NCBI GenBank assembly: GCA_943736015.1
Contig: OX031069.1
Span: 20,961,235-21,025,234 of the forward strand
Length of the DNA: 64,000 bases
Direction of reading: 5' to 3'
Source: Tridacna crocea
Lineage: Eukaryota; Mollusca; Bivalvia; Cardiida; Cardiidae
Made by a program: the position numbers and the translations under genes. This document shows positions 24,801 through 39,800 of this stretch, one piece after another; positions within the stretch are counted from its first letter, which is position 1; each line of letters begins with the position of its first letter. The notes beneath the pieces are model-generated. The model was not told where the DNA came from and did no database searches. It worked only from the letters and a program-made list of their open reading frames with translations.

Positions 24801-27800
24801 AACAATATTTATCATTGAACAGAGACAAAAGAGGACAACAGGAGTTACGTTTCTGTAGTCTAATCACCTCTCCCGATACAGCAAAAGTAATAGGGATGTG
24901 CAGTGTTCCTGTACAATGGACAGTAGTTTACTATCATGAGTTTTAACAATTTTGAAGAAGAAGGCTTGTGAAAATATGTTAAAAAAAATTAAATCGAAAA
25001 GACTTTTCTGAAACTCTTTGCCATTTCATTTGAAGGAAATATTGTATGTGATATCAAAGACTTTTTATTTATCGTTACCTGTTAATGTTTTTACGTGGTA
25101 TAGAAACTTAGATCTACCCTTCTTTTACCCCAAGAATGAGTTTTGTTGATGTTTTTAGGAAGAAAGCTTGTGAACATTTTGGAGTGAAAAGGATAATTTG
25201 GTGCTGACATTATTAGTTCTACGGTCAGGTGGCAGGGGACTTGGAAACTTGTTCACGGCTGTGGTTAATCATGTCACCCCGAGCCGAAGGCGAGGTGGCG
25301 ACATGATTCACCACAGCCGTGAACAAGTTTCCAAGTCCCCTGCCACCTGACCGTACAACGAATTTATTATACTGCAAAGTTTTATCCTTTCAAAGCGCGT
25401 TAAGCGAAATTTTCCTGTTTTATAATTTCACGAATCGAGTATGCTGACGAAATAGAAATTCCCTTCTGTGTGCCCCAATTCAATGAAAACTGACGTCACT
25501 GGAAACTGACGTCACTAAAACGTGCAGTTTGGTGAATAAATGTGCAGTCTGATGATCGATCGGCGCCGCCATTTTGGATGATGTATTGCACGTGTAGTGA
25601 TGTTTACCGGACACTCAAAAGGGAAACCGGTTTTTGCCAGGGAACATGATATTATGTTCCCGGCATGTTAACCAATCAGATCACCAGAAATGTCTTTGCA
25701 GTATAATAATTCTCCTTGTCCTAAAATGTCTTCCATCCTATTTCAGACAGGTTCTATCAACTGAAATCTTTTCTTCGTGTAAAGAATTAAGAATATTTCT
25801 CCCTTTCAAAATGAATTTTTTAAATGGTCTTTTTCTCATGGTTGTTAAAACAGTACTCGATAAGGTATGGTAAAGGATTACAGTATAGTTTTTGCTTGAA
25901 AATACAACCAGTTATGATAGGTCTAGAACTGTTGTGAGATTATTTACTTCTTGAAAGTCTTTACCATTTTCTTCCAAAGACAATTTTATTGAGAGAACAA
26001 AGAGTTTCTAGGAAGGTTCCTTTTAGAGTATAGAAAGCGAGATTCATCCCTTTAGATCACAATGACTTTTAATAATGTTGAAGGAGAGGCTTTTGAAAGC
26101 ATTGTAGATAAGAAGCAAATCATGATAATCAACATTTGTTTTTAGTTTCCGACAATGTTTTCCATATTAGTAACCCCTCACAGAACCCTTTAGAAAATAC
26201 AAAAAAATAGGCCCGTCTCCATTAAAGCAATAAGCAGATGACAAGTTAAGAGAAGCTGAGGATGTGCAGTTTGGTTTGGTAAAAGCACATAGCAAAGTGG
26301 TAAAGAGAGAAATACTCATGTAAATAGCATTTTCTCTTGTTCTAAAACTATTAGAAATTTTTGACTTTCGGTTAAAAGGCTAGTTATTGATAGAAAACGA
26401 CTTTCAATGTTCAAAACGGAGATTTAACTTTAAGATTACAAAACATGTGCTGAGTTTTGACCTTAAAGAATGAGGCTTTTTTTTTTAAAAAAAAAAAGAA
26501 GAAGGGTCCTTTGAAACCTAGCAGGAACATGAGAAAATACTGGCAATATTTGCTCCTTTTCGCACAATGTTTACCATCCTATTAAGGATAACCAAATCAG
26601 TTGACGGTTGACTTCATAGTTCCTATGAGGTACGTCCGGGAATGTTATTTGTTTATACGAATCTTAAAATCTATTACCCTGTTAACGCATAGAGCGCTGG
26701 ATGAGAGTAGCATTTTCCATTCCGGGAAAAAATGCTTAATTATTGCAACTCCACCCAGAGGTGATTTGGTCGCATTATTGCAAGGTAGCTCACACTGTAG
26801 ATCCGATATAAGATTGCATATTCTATGCAGACCATAGATTCATCTTTCTTGTCTACATAATAGATAGACGCAATAAGCGGTCTTAGGGTTCATTGACATA
26901 AACGCTTGTGTTTTATTAATCCGGCGTAACCGGAATGTATATTCAGCTTGTCGGTAAACATGAAAGCAAACCGTGACGATTGCCTACTTAGCGTGTACAG
27001 TTACACAGATACAGGCCCTTGGCCTGTGTTCTTAGAAAAACATGAACACGTCTCCATTGCTACTTTATAGCGCGTAATATTACAGTCTCCCCGATAGCGG
27101 GAATTGTAAAACTTAATGCCTCGTGTGTCCTATGGTCCAAGGTGTCCTATCGTTTTTGGCAAAGGTCGCTGAATAACTTTGTTTCAAAACACTTTATATC
27201 CTTTAAATCAAAGTTGTTTGACCTAGGTTCATGAAACTTTATACAAGTGTTGCAAGTGTTTTTTTGTGCCACTTAAGCTCAACGCCAAGGTCACCGATGA
27301 TCTTTGTTTTGAAAATAATTTCCGTTCTCTGCTTATGCTTCTTCAGTGACAAGGTACTAGTTGCTGTCTCTACGACAGCTCTATATTTGCAAGGTTAGAA
27401 GACATTGTATGGATGTAACTCAGGTTGTTGTCCCTGTTTTTTTCAAAAGTTTTAACTTCAAGTCGTGAAAATACGTGAATCGTTTGCTATAGTTTAACTC
27501 TTTACCACTTGACAAAGCATAGATATGTCCTTTTTAAAGCTAGTGCAGACAAAAAATGGAGCCAGCTAAAAGAAAAGGGTAAATGCCCTTGATATGATAT
27601 ATGATAAAAGCTGGAATGCTGGTAACAAAACGGTAATTTTCCTGTTCCCATAACGTTGAATTTTATTATTATCATTACCTACTACTAGTATTATTATTAT
27701 TATCACTATTCCATAGGAGTGTAAATAAACAGGATTTTTGAAGAGATTTATTTTGATATGTCTGTTGTCAGTACAATCGATTGTTTTCGCTTCATAGATA

Positions 27801-30800
27801 CCCGTAAAAGACGGCAAAGAAAGAAAATTATTTGTAGAAGTGCGGGGCAAAGGGTCTGGTCGTCTTGTCATAGACTATAGATATAATCGGAAAAAAACAG
27901 ATGTTGATAAATGTGATTTCCGTATAAATGATGGTACCAGCGAAATAGAGATATTCACAGTGAATAAGCCTGACAAAGTTCTTGGGATGAAGGATCTACC
28001 GAACTTCGGCAGGTAAATGAATATAGATTATCATATGAAAACGCCTCCTTCAGGGTAGTAATCTTAAGCTTCTAAGCGCCACTCATTGACCTTATAGAAA
28101 CAGTATAGATCAAGATCAGGCTGCACAGAACGTGTAATTTGATCTTGGATCTACACTTATTGTTACGGCACGAGTTATATTCCCATACCTTTCCCTTCTT
28201 CAGTAAATATTTCCCCATATTAGCCACAAGCTGATGAAATAAACTATATATTTCCTCTGATTATTTTGTCAACGAATGCCACTAGTCATCTCAAGTTAAT
28301 TAATAGGATAACCGATATTTAAAAAAAAAAAAGTACTTCCAGATTAATTTGCTGCGGGAGGAAAATATTCACTCTGCCGCAGAAAAAATTCTCCCCCAGC
28401 TTAAATTACGACATTTCTTTAGCCATAATATTTCTTAAAATAGTAACATGAAATATAATATAAAAAAGTACGACCCTGGTCAGCCTGTGCGAACTGCGCA
28501 GGCTGGTAAGAGTGGGCACTTTTGCAGATGAATAAAACCTCCTTTGCACAGAGCATTCATTCATATAGTGCATTATGTATTTAACCTCTATGCTGCTAAG
28601 TATGACTTGCCTATCATTTGCAGACAGTGTGCATCAAGATCAGACTGGAAACAACGTGTAGTCTGATCTTTAGCTCACACTGTCCGATAGGGACATGTTT
28701 CCCCAAAAAAAACATGTTTGTAAAAATGCAAAATTAAGGTTTTTACAATCTGCTTAAAAGTTTAATTCACTTACTTGACGGGATAAGGTTTAGACTGAAA
28801 TAACATTGAGTCCCTTTTCTTCCTGTTCTTCTTCTTTCTTTTCTTCGAATATTTAATCTTTCCAAAGTAAATTGCAGCAAAATAAGCCTTAAGTGCAGTC
28901 AAAGGACATAAAGCAGACGTGATATAGAGTTTTTTTTCTTTTTTTTCCTTTTTCAAAAAAAGTGGAGGAAAGCAATGATTTTAATATTTTGTCAAAACGA
29001 TGCTATTTTTTCCTGGTATTCAATAAGTTTTGATGCAACTGGCATAATTCATCCTGTTTTATATGTGTTAGAAATGATATACATGATTGATTTTCTAGAA
29101 ACTGTGATAATTGTGGGTGTGAAGGTGACGACAAAAATGGTGATATTATCATAAATGATGAGGAAGACCATATTGAAGTTCAAGCACACAATGCAAGGAA
29201 AAAACGCAATGCGGATGCCGGTTCCGATGGAAAGCTGCACTGTATCAGATTCAATATCTCGTATGAATTCTTTTCTAAATTCAACTTATTTGCAGGCATT
29301 TGCCAATTTACTCTGTAGAAGTATGAAAGCAATGAAGTAGACTTATAACCGTATTTTGTTGTTTAGAGATTAAAGGAGGATTCAAACTCGTTATTTTTTA
29401 TTTTGAAAAAATGTAAGGAAAATACATGAATTGTTGCGTTAGTGTTTATTACAGACATCCTCTCAAAAATTACTGAGCAAGTTTTGATCAAACACTACGG
29501 CATAACCCTGCCATTCTGCCATAATGCTGCATTGAATCTTTCCAAAGGTCAAGAGAACTTTTTTGCATGAAAAAGTCTGCGCTTTCAATGACAACAAAAC
29601 AGAAAGTTGTTTAATATCCTTTCAAATCCTATTCTACGAACCACAGTTCCGAATTGCTTGCAACATTTTCTTTCCATAGACCTCTTTTTAGGTTTCTGTT
29701 ATCTTTCAAACAGAATGAACTATTTTCCCTTCATTGACTTTTCTCTCGTCAAGTTTTCTTGACAGGACGTGTGTAGTAATTAGTCAGGACTTCTTTTTTA
29801 TGCTAGTGGCTATGCTCTGATGTCTTGATCTTAAATATTGACCAAGGTGTGTAGTTTTTGTTTTTGTTGAATCTTTGTTTCCAAACTGTGACACTCTCAT
29901 CATCAAAGAAACGGTTTTTTAGCCACAACTTTCCGAAATTCTAGCGTCGAATATCTTTTTTGTGAAAGTTTGTTGAGATTAGGTAACGTAGTCTTTGATT
30001 GAACCGCCTTCTTTTTCAATAAAATAATTGTTGCATGCTACACACGTGTAAACCTATAGTTAGCATAGTACATTATTATACTGCAAAGAAATTTCTCGTG
30101 ATATGATTGGTTAGCATGCCGGGAACATATATATCATTTTCCCTGGCAAAAACCACGCAAAGCTAGTTTCCCTTTTGAGTGCCCCGTAAATATCACTACA
30201 CGTGCAACATAGCATCCAAAATGGCGTGGTCGATCGATCACCAGACTGCACATTTATGCACCAAACTGCACGTTTTAGTGACGTCAGTCTCCGGTGACGT
30301 CAGTTTTCATTGAATTGGGGCACTCAGAAGGGAATTTCTATTTCGTCAGCATACTCGATTCGTGAGATTATAATACAGGAAAATTTCGTTTAACGCGCTT
30401 TGAAAGGGTATAATAAATTCGTTGTACGGTCAGGTGGCAGGAGACTTAGAAATTTCTTCACAACTGGGTCGAATCATGTCGCCACCTCGCCTTCGGCTCA
30501 TACAACTAATAAAGTCATCGCACTTACAAACAGATATAAATTGTTGTTCATGCATCTTGGTAACGATATACCATGTATGTGACCATCACAACGAAAAAAA
30601 TCATTCTGTGCCATTGTTCTCCTATATCGGTGTTTTCTTCGCTATGTGATAGTCGGGCTTCCTAAATGACAAGTATTAGGACATTACAAACAGGACAATT
30701 TATGCATGATTTCAGATCTATTGACAATAGAGTACATGGGATGTCTGTTGTGGATGTGGGATTGGAGACAGGCGTGACTGTTGTTGAGAAGGATCTTGTT

Positions 30801-33800
30801 GCGGTAAATACCCCCGTTACAAATTCTTAGCAAACCACTTTGTTTATGCAAACCTAATTACCCCTCTTTAATGAATACAGAAACAATAGGCTTAGTGAAG
30901 TCTTTGTGTGCTTGGGGAGATATATCCATTAACCACTAAACGGCCTTCCAAAACTTACGTTGCATTTTCGGAAGATAAAGATCAAACGAGTCAATCTGTG
31001 CAATTGTGTCTTTAATTTGTTGAAATGTGCAAAATTTCTGATGGATTCTATCTACACGTAGTTCTTCAAATACGTCCTATGTATAAACACAATACACCGT
31101 TATTAGATTTCACTTTTCGGAAGCCCAGAGGATGAAGAGCAGTGCACAGTGCACGGCTTCCTATGTGCGTTCAAAACAGGAGCAAAAGAGATTGAAAGAA
31201 TAGGCTTTGAAATTGCACACTGCAAACTTGTAAAGCAACAATACACCTTGAATATTGTGCACGCACCGGCAGCGCACAACAATCTCTTTTTGTGTGTGTG
31301 TCTGTAATGTAGACTATAATTGACTGAACAACAATGAAAATTACCGATAAGGTAGTAACATAACGATTCAAACCTTATAAACTATCAAATACAAAGGTTT
31401 AAACAAGTTTATAGGTGTTTTTTTTTTTTCATAAAAGACAAAAAATAGCGATGCAAAAGTAAAGATTACTGTGAAAAAGAAAAGAGGCCCGTGTGACAGT
31501 TTTGACAGCTGCAATAATGCAATTAAAGGTAAACAAACCAACATTTACTGCCGATGCGCACAACTTATTCACTGGATCAGGATTTCCGGTTCACGAACAA
31601 TGACTACATGTAAACATTAATATTGCTGTAAGGGTTTACACTTTAAAAATGTATATTCTGACACCGTCTCGAATGCGCAAATAACATAGACCCTAAGGTA
31701 AATAAAAACTATCAGTGACAAATTTATTTTCAACTGTCAGTGAAAACTTGGGTCATTACAGCATATATCTGCATCTTGTTTTTAGAATGAATTGGTATTT
31801 TAGATTTATTAGGCGGCCCAATGGTTTCTGATATTTTTATTTATTTGCAGCTAAAAGAAAAAGGGGTGATTGATAACTATGAGATGCCCAGCGATGGAAA
31901 GGGATTTTTCATCATGTACCTTGATGGTGTAAGCATTTTGTATCGGGTCTTATGGACCTTTTCTACCCCTTCTTCTCCTTTCGCTCCTTCTCCTCCTTTT
32001 TTCATCTGCCTAAAAATTACGAAGGCAGTGTTTTTTGCATATTTTAAGGGTGTCATACATAGGCTTAGTTCTGGTCTGTTTGTTCGAGGTTACGTCTACG
32101 TCATCAAATTTCTCTTGTTTCCAATACTCGTACGCTTGTGAAATTTCCCACCAATATACTTGTATTTTATATATATATTTGATATATATTTTAGTATATT
32201 AGTATTTTTTATTATCAAACGAATGCTTTCGTACCATCTCATTATGATCTACAGAGTGAAACTGAAATTATTAGACGATTCATTTTCAATTAGTCATAAA
32301 ACATTTCGTCTTAAGTTGATTTGTGAAACTATAATCGTTCTTGTGCCTTATTGCAAAAACGTATTCCTTGCGGTTGCTAGGCAGAATAATTTATGATCGA
32401 AAGAAAATGCAGTTTTTCACTTTGCTTGGTGGATCGAGGATGTCACACGATGTATGTACCACGACTTTCTACAACCGTCGCCACGCATAGTAATTTACTG
32501 AACAAGTAAATATTTTCTGTATCCACAAAGGAATGTCATTTCAACAACCTAGGTCACATAAACTTAACACAAAATCCCTCTACGATGTCGGAATTCGATA
32601 TTTATAGTACAGCGGAGTGGCTTGAAGGCAATGCAAATGTTGTAATTGTACATTTAATTCTATTTTTGGATTGGGGTATGCACGGAACTCTGGGGGAGTT
32701 CTAGCCGCTGCTTTAAATTGCACCCATCCCATTGTTTACAATTTTGATAATAAGCGGATTTCCTTTCGAAAAGATTTGTTTCCTTCGAAAAAAAACATCA
32801 TCTTTTTTTACATTCTTTCGCGGATGTAGGCAATTTATTTATTTGCATAAATACTGTATTTTTTTATCTGGAAATTAGGTAATATTTGACTTTAGTACTT
32901 TAGCAATTTTAAGACAATTTATGTAAGTCGTTGCACAGGAACATACATGTCATCTGTTGACTTATTGTATTGCATCAGTTTCTCTCATGTACATGTATTT
33001 GTTTCTCATTATTTTGATACTTTCCTTTCAATTTAGATTACAAGCGAGCCAAAGAAAATCTCTTTCAAACTGGAGGACGAGTTAGGCGACAATACCGGAG
33101 CTAGACAGACAGTTGCAATTAAGGTTTACGACTACTACAAACCAGGTTAGCGTTTTCATATTTCCAGAAAAAGACCCGTTAGGCTTTTTATTCCTGCGCA
33201 ATTTACGGATTTTTTAGCTAACAATAGACCTTAAGCCTCAAATATTGCGATTTACAAACACTTTTTGACTATTAATCCATGATTTTAAAAAAATCAAAGT
33301 ACTGAAAGTACTGACAGACTAGCGAATTTGAAACTAGTAAGCGGCTAAGGTAAATGTTAATCTTTGTTGACTTATACCAGACTGTGGAAATATTGTCATA
33401 TTTGGTTTCTGGGTACGTTCCAGGTCCATCGGTTCATTCTGGTTATTAAATCCAATTGGGTTCAATTAAAATGATGTTCAATCTATTGACTTTATCCGAC
33501 GCTCTTGGCTGTTTTCTTCTCTAACACAAGAAATATTACGAAAAACTTCGTTTGTTAAAACATGTTATTTTGTTGAGATGAAATCTCCTGCCTGAAAAGA
33601 CATCTTTAGATAGAAACAAATAAGGGATAAAGTGCATTTACACCTGGCCTTTAGTTATTTCCATAGCATATAGCATTTGAAAAGATAAAACACATATGAT
33701 TGTCTGTGGCCTATGACGAACAAAATGAATATGAAGTTTCATAAATTTTTTGTCCTATAGTTAAAGAAATATCAGTCCGTAATGGAAATGCACATCAAGC

Positions 33801-36800
33801 CCCCTTTTCCGATGACACGGCATCAAATAAAAAGAAAGAATCTTTATCCGTGGACTATCGTAAGGAATACATAAATGATGTTTCACCAATTTTCATCAAG
33901 GATTTTAAAAGATGTCTGTCTGGACAGAGGAGCAGACAGACAATGTGGAACAAGATCAGGCTACATAGTCTGTACATTCTGATCTTGGATCTATACTAAC
34001 CGATAATTAGATTTTTGTTTTAAAAAACAAATAATAATAAATTTGAAATAACAATATTCAGATTTTCACCATCCGCCAGAATGTTTTATATAACATTTTT
34101 AGGAGGTTGAGGATTAACTTGGATTAGACAGTTAATTAACCCGTTACTACACAGCAAAAGTTTAAACCTATCCAAATTGAAAGCATTTGCAGATGGTAAT
34201 TTCAAAGTGGCTCAAATGGTACAGTTTTGCTTTGATAGGGTAGAATATGTGGGAAAAGGAGAAAATGCTGGTTACCAGCATTTTCTCCTTTTCCCACAAT
34301 GTTTTCAAAAGCCTTCTTCCTCGGGGCGTTAAAAGTTGTCATTGTGTGGTAAAGGGTTAACAGCACATGATGCATTAGTCAACTACTTAACTCTTTACAA
34401 AACGAAACATTTTACGCCCCTCCACATTTAAAGCTCTTCCAGACGATAAAGTTAAATGTGACTAAATTGATGAAAACATATTCGAAAAGGTTGAAAACAA
34501 CATGAGAAAAGGGGAAATGCTTGTAGCCAGCATTTGCTTCTTTCTTTTCCCGCATTGTTTTCAAAGTGCTTCTTCCCCACTTCTGTGAAAACTCGGGACT
34601 CGGGATTGTGTGGTAAAGGGTTAATATACAAAATGTTAAATAACAGTTTAACATATCAGTTTGGCATTCACAAATATCTAAATAATGAATGACTAGAGGA
34701 AATGAGGAGGGTTCCCTGGCCAGTAAGGGTTTATGTAGCTAAGATTTGCTACAAGTCACCGGGGGGGTATTATTTTTAGATTCATCCATACTTTATGTAC
34801 TGCTGAGTAGGAATCAGTGATATGAGCCCGATTTGCATATAGGTCACTTAATTTATCAATGACATCTTGTACAGTCTTTTGCTTTGAAAGTGGTCAAGTT
34901 CAAATTGGGACGGTAGGGATTCTGCGCTTTAAGTCAAAGTTGTCATTATGACTGAATTAAGATTCTTAACAGTAAGGAGTTATTTTTCTATGAGGCAGTA
35001 TTTGGTATGTGGGTTTTTTTTTTTGTTTACATTGAGTCTGGCTTAATCTGGATGCCTATAGACTAGCTTCGCTGGTCTAAAAAGCGTACTGCATACAATA
35101 TACAGATCGTAGGTGACTAAGTAAGGTGCTGATTTGTCAGTTTACTGTTGAATGACATAATTAGAAACACATTTTTAAAGTTGATTAATTATTACTTTCA
35201 AAACAAATCTTATTGAATGGTAATTATTACTTTCAAAACAGATCTTAATGAATGGTATATAAACATTTCATTACATATTTGACGCTCTCAAATGCGGTGA
35301 ACATATAGATGTAGATCTAATTCTAGTACTCTAGTTTGTTGTGAATGATATTGATATAACACATTTAAGACTCTCTACATGTCATGCACCTCCATGAGTA
35401 ATGTTTACGGAATATTACATTGTAGAAATATTCCTGGGGCTTGCATTTGCTTTCAATTTGGTACCTCGAGACAACGATGGTTGAGCGAGATATCAAACTT
35501 TTCTCACACCTATAGAGGCAATTTGTATTAGAAGAATTCGTGAAATTAAATACAAATCAATAACCTGTTTTATAGAGAAAACCCTTGGGGTTTGTGAGGA
35601 GAAGGAGGTTTGGTTTGTTTGCTTTTATTTGAGGTCAAGAGTTACGCTAGTTCCACTGAGCTATCCGGTCAGGTGGAAGTTATGCTCACTACTTAGCGAT
35701 CCGGTCCGCTGAAGAGAGGGCTCGGACAAATATTATAATGATTAAGAAGTTTTTTTATTCGTGGAGGAGGTATGAATACAAAATGTGTGATTAGTTATTT
35801 GTTTATCTACTTCCATGAAAACTAAAAATATGTATATCTTCACTCCTTAATACTCAATATCAAAGACAACGCATACACACTAAAACAATTCCAGATCGTA
35901 ACCCTTTATTTTTTTCTTGTAAATCCAATAGAGGATATTTGGGGTTTTTTTTCGGTGAAAGATCGAAATTTGTTTCATCGAGTGAACACCATCGGTAATA
36001 TTTGAAAATATTACCGATGGTGTTCACGAGATGAAATATGTTTCGATCTTTCATAAAAAAAAAAAAAAAAAAAACAAATGTTCTATTTATTTCATGCTTT
36101 TAACCCTTTCTGGGAAAAACTTTATCAAAATCCATTACAGTTCTTTTCCGTTATTCCCCGTGGCATACCCCTCCCGCATAGCAATAATACAATATTACGT
36201 CAAGCGGGAGAAATGTAAGGTATATGACGTCATATTTCCCATCTGGTTGTGAGGCACGCGCAATTTACCTAGGCAACAAGAGCGTGAATATCGGTATTTT
36301 CACTGGTCGTACCCGTGTAAGATCGAAAAATATTTCCACTGCTATTTCTCGATATCCTACCGGAAAGCATGAAATAAATAGTGTTTTTATATCTTGAATA
36401 TTTTCTGCTATGGCATTCCATATTATAGGTCAATAAAAGTGAGGTAATGAGGTACAATGAATAATCAACAAGGGCGATAGCCCCAGTGGTTTATTCTCTG
36501 CGCCTCATAACTCATAACGTGGTTTATTGAAAAAACGATAGAAACAAGATTATTTCAATTCTTATGTAATGAAAATACTTGTAGATTTTCAAATGGATTA
36601 CTGTGTTCCGTTCGCATCAGGTAGTTGCTAGGTAATACTGGAAACCACTCTTTTTTTACTCAAGATCATTTTTAAGCTTATTAGATTCAGTATTACAATC
36701 TTTCCTTTGGGCGCTCATTGAAATATGTTAAAATTGCCTTTTTGCCCACTAGGTGGCGTTATACCATCTAGTCTAAATAGGACTTGCTCAGTGGATTGCA

Positions 36801-39800
36801 GGCAGTCTGGCTGTTGAATTCGTGATGTTAACGTCGAAAGCAAATTAACAGGTTATATTTTGCTGCTGTAACCGGTGGCTAGGTTATAGGTGTTTTCTCC
36901 AATTAAATAGAGTGTGTTTAGACTTGACATGGAAAATCACTGCAGATAATGCCCTTAGTTTCCATTGATGCCCAGCGTCCTTGGTCATAAGGGAAACGTT
37001 TATCAGTCAGAATATTGGTGCTTGTCATTCTATTCTCATCTATTTTGGGTATATTGGAGGTGCTTCAGACTGGGGACGAGCTGTGTCAAGTTTGGGGGAG
37101 ACGAGGCCCACTGATTTGATTTTTTTCTGTGTACATCGTTATAAATCATTGTAAATCAAATAGATAGGTAGTCTAGAAATCACCGTACTTGATTCTTATT
37201 GTTGGTTATTGTTTCGGATTATACTGTTTTCTTAAATTTTATAAATCATTGTGCTCATACCATCAGGTAGCTGATGAAAAATTGTTATAATTAAGCTGTA
37301 TATTTTACAAATTAACTTCGCTCGTCATTTCATTTATTTTTCATAATTTGTAATTTGTACGAGTATCACCCATAAATCACCGTGATTCGCATCCGCTCGG
37401 CGGAAGTACGCTACACTAATATGACCAATTCTTAATCAAAGGAAAACAAGTTAATACATAGAGTAAAAACGCGGATGCTGATTTTATTCCTATGAATAAC
37501 TTACTTACTTTATACAGAATGACGTTACTCTATTTAGAATTACGTCATTCTACTCAAAATGACACAGATTTTACCACGCTTTCGTTCCACTGTGTTTATA
37601 GAACCGAATTCGTGTGTCCTGTTCAAAGTTTGATACGCTAGAAGTAAGTTAAAAATGACGTAATTTGAACCCGGTAAAGTGCCCATGAGTTTTCAGGTTT
37701 ACCTTGGAACTTACATCAGACCCGACAAAACTTGTAAATATATATTTTTTTAACTCTTGTATAGGCCTACATGTTCGTTTACATTAGATCTAGTTTTACA
37801 GCAGAAATAGTTCCGTTACTGCATTTTTAGCTCACCTGAGCACAACATGCTTAAGGGGAGCTTTTATGATCAGCCCGTGTCCGTCGTCAGTCGTGCGTTC
37901 TGCGTCAGTGCGTCGTGCATCAGTGCGTCGTGCGTCGTCAACAATTCTTTAAACATCAACTCCTCCTAAACCGCTGGGCCGATTTGGACCATGTTCCTTG
38001 GGAGGTTCTCTTTAAAAACTGTTCACAGAATTTGATTCCATCAAAAACTCTGGTTGCCATGGCAACCAAATGGAATCTTCTAGGGAATTCTTTAAAAATC
38101 TTCTCCTCTGAAACCGCTGATCAGATTTTCAAAATAATTTCACAGATATGTTCCTTGGGTGACTCTTTTCAAAAAATTTTCGTAAAATTTTGATCCGTCA
38201 AAAAACGTGGCTCTGGTGAATGGGGCATCTTGCACCATATAGAAATGAAGGAATTCTTTAAAAAGAAATATTGGTCAGACTTTGAAATAATTTCACAGGA
38301 ATGTTCCTTGGGTCACCCTTTTCAAAAAATTGTTCGCGAAATTTTGATCCGTCGAGAAACATGGCTCTGGTGAATGGGGGCTACTTGCGCTATACAGAAA
38401 TTAAGAAATTGTTAAAAATTCTTCTCTGAAACCGCTGGACAGAATTTGAAATAATTTCACAGAAATGTTCCTTGGATGACCCTTTATAGAACTTGTTTGT
38501 GAAATTTTGATCCATCAAGAAACATGGACCTGGTGAAATGGGGGCTTCTTGCATTATATGGTCATGAAGAAATTCTTTGAAATTCTTCTTCACTGAAACG
38601 GCTGATCAGATTTTGAAATAATCTCACAGAAATGTTCCTTTGGTAACCCTTTTCAAAACTTGTTTGCAAAAATGCTGATTTGTCTAGAAATATGGCTCTG
38701 GTGAATGGGGGCTACTTGCACTATTTGGCCATGAAGAAATTCTTTTTCTCTGAAACGGCTGATCAGATTCTGAAATAATTTCACAGAAATGTTTCTTGGC
38801 TAACCCTTCTCAAAAATTGCTCTAGAAATTTTGATCCATCAAGAAACATGGCTCTGATGGCTGTGGGCTATTAACACTATACAGACATGAAGAAATTCTT
38901 AAAAATTCTTCTTCTCTGAAATGGCTGATTACATTTCGAAAAAAATGGCTATGGTTCTCTCAGAAATTCAGGTGAGCGATCCGGGGCCATCTATCCCTCT
39001 TGTTTTGTTTCTTAGAGCTATGCAAAAGAAACTTCAGTCCATCAAAAACCGGAAATATTGATGAAATTTACTAGGATCAAATATACCATTATCATTTTGG
39101 AGGACAAAATCAGCAAACCAAGCTGAAAGTATTCCGCCCACCTGGTACATCATCAAACTATTCCTCGGACCGTATTTTATACTTATACGGTTTTTCTGCG
39201 TCGTATATAGTTTGATCTATGATGTAATTGAGGTAAAAATCTTTTAATTAAAGACCATAACTTACTGTTTTGTTTCTGATTAGATCTTTATATTTCTCTA
39301 TGCAGAGTACGAGTGTAGAAAGTTCTACGGTACGGGAGATAATTCAGCACCTCCAATTCAGTTCCAGTGTGAAGATGACGATGGAAAGAAGACTGGCATG
39401 TGTACCTGCCTAGACAGTATGTATTTTTCTGTCTTGGTCTGTATTAGAAACGGGATTAGGAACGTTTGCTAATTATGGGAGATTATGTTTTTTTATTCGT
39501 TTCTACATGCCAAAAGATGTTTTCTTTTTTATGGAAAAGGCAAATGAAATTGACTTTAGATATATCAGACGGAGTTTGAAAAATTGCCTTTGCCTTTACA
39601 ATTCTTTTCTGCAAAATTATTCGGGGACCGGTGCTTGCTTTCCTACTCCGCAATTTAAAAGAAAATATTTCAGTCATTTCAGCATGATTATGTCAATGTC
39701 TACTGTACTGAATTGAAGGGAAAACATATGTAGCACTGATCAAATGCGTGGTAGTTTCGTTTTGTACATTGACTGAACACTGGTGGTTCGCCAACCGAAG

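Noticed and set aside
37915..38593. Open frames in intron 10
   Set aside because: They translate the 160-bp tandem repeat; no independent coding signal.
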